Assembly: GCA_041748075.1 (NCBI GenBank)
Contig: JBGTDX010000095.1
Coordinates: forward strand, 1-15,013
Origin: JBGSYJ01 sp041748075
GTDB lineage: Bacteria; Acidobacteriota; Thermoanaerobaculia; Gp7-AA8
Direction of reading: 5' to 3'
Length of the DNA: 15,013 nucleotides
Shown here: piece after piece, positions 13,991 through 15,013 of the stretch
Position numbering within the stretch: position 1 is the stretch's first letter
Layout of the letters: every line of letters starts with the position of its first letter
The notes under the pieces: model-generated
The model's database searches: none
What the model saw: the letters and a program-made list of their open reading frames with translations, nothing else
What the model was told of the DNA's origin: nothing
Program-made: the position numbers and the translations under genes

Positions 13991-14361
13991 GAGCTTTTCC
14001 TTTTCTGTCCCAGTAGACGCGCCATCGCGCCGGCGAATGTCGTCCATTCCTCTTTGAGTACTTCCAGTTCTTCGTGCCCCGCTTCGGTCAGCCGGTAGTA
14101 CTTGCGCGGCACTCCCCGTTCGGGGGTTTCCCACCGGACCGCCACGAAGCCGGCCCGCTCGAGCCGGTAGAGCACCGGATAGAGAGTCCCGTCGGTGACC
14201 TCGAGGCTGCCGTTCGTCTCCGTGGTCAGCCTCGTGACGATCTCGTAGCCGTAGGCCTCTCCCGGAGCAATGAGGTGAAGAGCGATGAGCTCGAGCGAGC
14301 CTCGCTTGAGCTCGCGGCCGATACCCTTCCTGTCATTCGTACGGGTGTTTTGTGGCTTCAT
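13987..14361 (-). CDS. PadR-family transcriptional repressor
   Basis: This 124-residue protein carries the PadR winged helix (about 20-98): GSLELIALHLI, then GEAYGYEIVTRL, the recognition-helix and wing region GTLYPVLYRLERAGFVAV, and RKYYRLTEAGHEELE. A short C-terminal helix (about 99-124) would serve dimerisation, as in small PadR proteins. These regulators bind small molecules or act as simple dimeric repressors, often of their own gene and a neighbouring membrane protein. I chose ATG 14361. Upstream in-frame starts would run through a good promoter (TTGCAT-N17-TATAGT) whose start point lies about one base before this ATG. No ribosome site is seen, which fits a leaderless message. The stop overlaps the HAAS-RDD gene. 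The dyad at 14377-14407 is the likely autoregulatory site. Confidence 0.93.
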   Translation of the reverse strand: MKPQNTRTNDRKGIGRELKRGSLELIALHLIAPGEAYGYEIVTRLTTETNGSLEVTDGTLYPVLYRLERAGFVAVRWETPERGVPRKYYRLTEAGHEELEVLKEEWTTFAGAMARLLGQKRKSS

Positions 14362-14368
14362 AGAGACT

Positions 14369-14407
14369 ACTATACGGCAATATACCTTTCCATGCAAGAT
14401 ATATTGC
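14369..14407 (-). promoter_or_regulatory. Promoter and dyad operator of the PadR gene
   Basis: On the minus strand, TTGCAT (14397-14392) and TATAGT (14374-14369) are separated by exactly 17 nt, a good housekeeping-sigma promoter. Its start point would be near 14362, directly at the PadR ATG (14361). A perfect 8-bp inverted repeat, GCAATATA (14377-14384) and TATATTGC (14400-14407), with a 15-nt spacer, brackets the -35 box. A repressor bound there would block RNA polymerase. PadR itself is the obvious candidate, by analogy with autoregulated family members; this is inference. Confidence 0.6.
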
Positions 14408-14483
14408 GACACAGGTCTTGTGGAACTGCCACGGGGTCTGGCCGGCTTTTGATCTCACAGGGCCACAGCCTTCACTCTCCACA

Positions 14484-14735
14484 TCAACCGCCCGGACACC
14501 TCGCGATTGAAGCGAAGATCAACCCCACTCCGAGGATCACGGTTGGCAGCAGCAGTAAACAGATGAAATTCCTCGATCCCGCGGGGTTACCCAGGTTCAG
14601 CGTCCAGCCGAGCGCCGGAATCGACTTTGGTACCCACGCACGCGTGTCACGTTTGCTGAAATAGACTCCAAAGAAGCCCCCGCTCCAGTTGTCCGGGTTC
14701 GCCCATTCAGAATCGATAATCTCAGACTGGTTCAT
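14484..14735 (-). CDS. Small DUF5808-domain membrane protein
   Basis: This 83-residue protein has an N-terminal DUF5808-like motif: NPDNWSGGFFGVYFSKRDTR, then AWVPKSIPALGWTLNLGNP (about 14-51). The pattern "W..G.fY....DpR..VPK....GWTlNf..P" is characteristic. A single membrane helix follows (about 57-79) with a very short tail. The start at 14735 is strongly supported by AAGGAG five nucleotides upstream. Function is unknown; the domain recurs in small or multi-helix membrane proteins of several phyla. It lies on the same strand and directly upstream of the PadR / HAAS-RDD pair (the PadR promoter falls in the 122-nt gap), so it may be part of the same physiological unit. I see no terminator between them. 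Confidence 0.75.
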   Translation of the reverse strand: MNQSEIIDSEWANPDNWSGGFFGVYFSKRDTRAWVPKSIPALGWTLNLGNPAGSRNFICLLLLPTVILGVGLIFASIARCPGG

Positions 14736-15013
14736 CCTTGCTCCTTTCTCCCCTCGACCCTCCGTGCTGGGGTGGCGGATCGGGCCGTACGTCATCGACC
14801 CCTTCAAACAGGGACAATCTGAAGAGCTTGTCATCCTGAGCAACCTAACGGCGGGGGGCGCCTGGTGAAGGGGTGATGAACCACCGTGTCATGCTGAGCG
14901 AGGCCACGTCATCCTGAGCGAAGCGAAGGATCTCTGCTTGCGATGCTCGATCCTCTTCAGGAGATCCTTCGCTTCGCTCAGGATGACGTGTTTCTACATC
15001 CCTCCCGGTTCGG
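14736..15013. other. Intergenic right end with repeat copies, no gene seen
   Basis: Apart from the ribosome site of the DUF5808 gene (about 14740-14746) and the GTCATCCTGAGC repeat copies, I see nothing coding. The promoter of the DUF5808 gene should lie in 14750-14830 on the minus strand, but no convincing -35/-10 pair stands out. Confidence 0.5.
14830..14989. repeat. GTCATCCTGAGC repeat cluster with a 29-bp perfect inverted repeat
   Basis: The core GTCATCCTGAGC occurs at 14830-14841. It recurs with one change as GTCATGCTGAGC at 14888-14899. A longer form lies at 14906-14934, and its exact reverse complement at 14961-14989, giving a 29-bp perfect inverted repeat with a 26-nt loop. The long form (continuing GAAGCGAAGGATCTC) is a well-known class of multi-copy intergenic repeat in many environmental bacterial genomes. 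The hairpin could act as a bidirectional terminator-like structure, but its role is not established. Confidence 0.9.

Overview
The window is GC-rich, densely coded DNA from a Gram-negative bacterium. This rests on a periplasmic adaptor (HlyD-type) protein, a probable lipoprotein-type M16 peptidase and an NtrC-type sigma-54 activator. The gene mix (LolD/FtsX-type efflux operon, PadR plus HAAS/RDD membrane protein, DUF5808, M16 peptidase) and the GTCATCCTGAGC-type intergenic repeat resemble uncultivated Acidobacteriota or neighbouring phyla. That placement is an impression, not a proof: there is no rRNA or phylogenetic marker here.

Layout. (1) 1-303: 3' end of an NAD(P)H-dependent FMN reductase. 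(2) 383-7648: the main unit, six genes in one direction. They encode an adaptor protein, an ABC ATPase, two separate FtsX/MacB-type permeases, a sigma-54-dependent response regulator and its histidine kinase. The first four are joined by 4-nt ATGA overlaps or a 9-nt gap. A -24/-12 element (472-487) lies just before the first start codon. A pair of dyadic direct repeats (383-399 and 402-418) lies about 80-115 bp upstream of the expected transcription start, where an NtrC-type activator would bind. I infer an efflux pump that is autoregulated by its own two-component system. The kinase has almost no periplasmic loop, so its signal probably comes through the membrane or from the transporter. A large inverted repeat built of 7-bp units separates regulator and kinase. 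(3) 7704-8624, minus strand: a DinB-family protein followed by an ABM-fold small protein. (4) 8829-11708: a two-module M16 zinc peptidase, probably membrane-anchored or exported. (5) 11709-12113: a 400-bp non-coding stretch with a structured element (11741-11833) and a GTCGCnTTGTCA direct repeat. (6) 12114-13304: an exported PAF-acetylhydrolase-like alpha/beta hydrolase with Glu at the expected Asp position. (7) 13394-14735, minus strand: a DUF5808 small membrane protein, then a PadR repressor overlapping a HAAS-RDD membrane protein. The PadR promoter has a dyad and appears to give a leaderless message. (8) 14830-14989: several copies of a GTCATCCTGAGC repeat, two of them forming a perfect 29-bp inverted repeat.

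Most of the window is recognisable housekeeping or accessory biology. The most interesting part is the combination in region 2: an intramembrane-sensing kinase, a GAFTDA-variant sigma-54 activator and a MacB-like pump with its own -24/-12 promoter and upstream sites.
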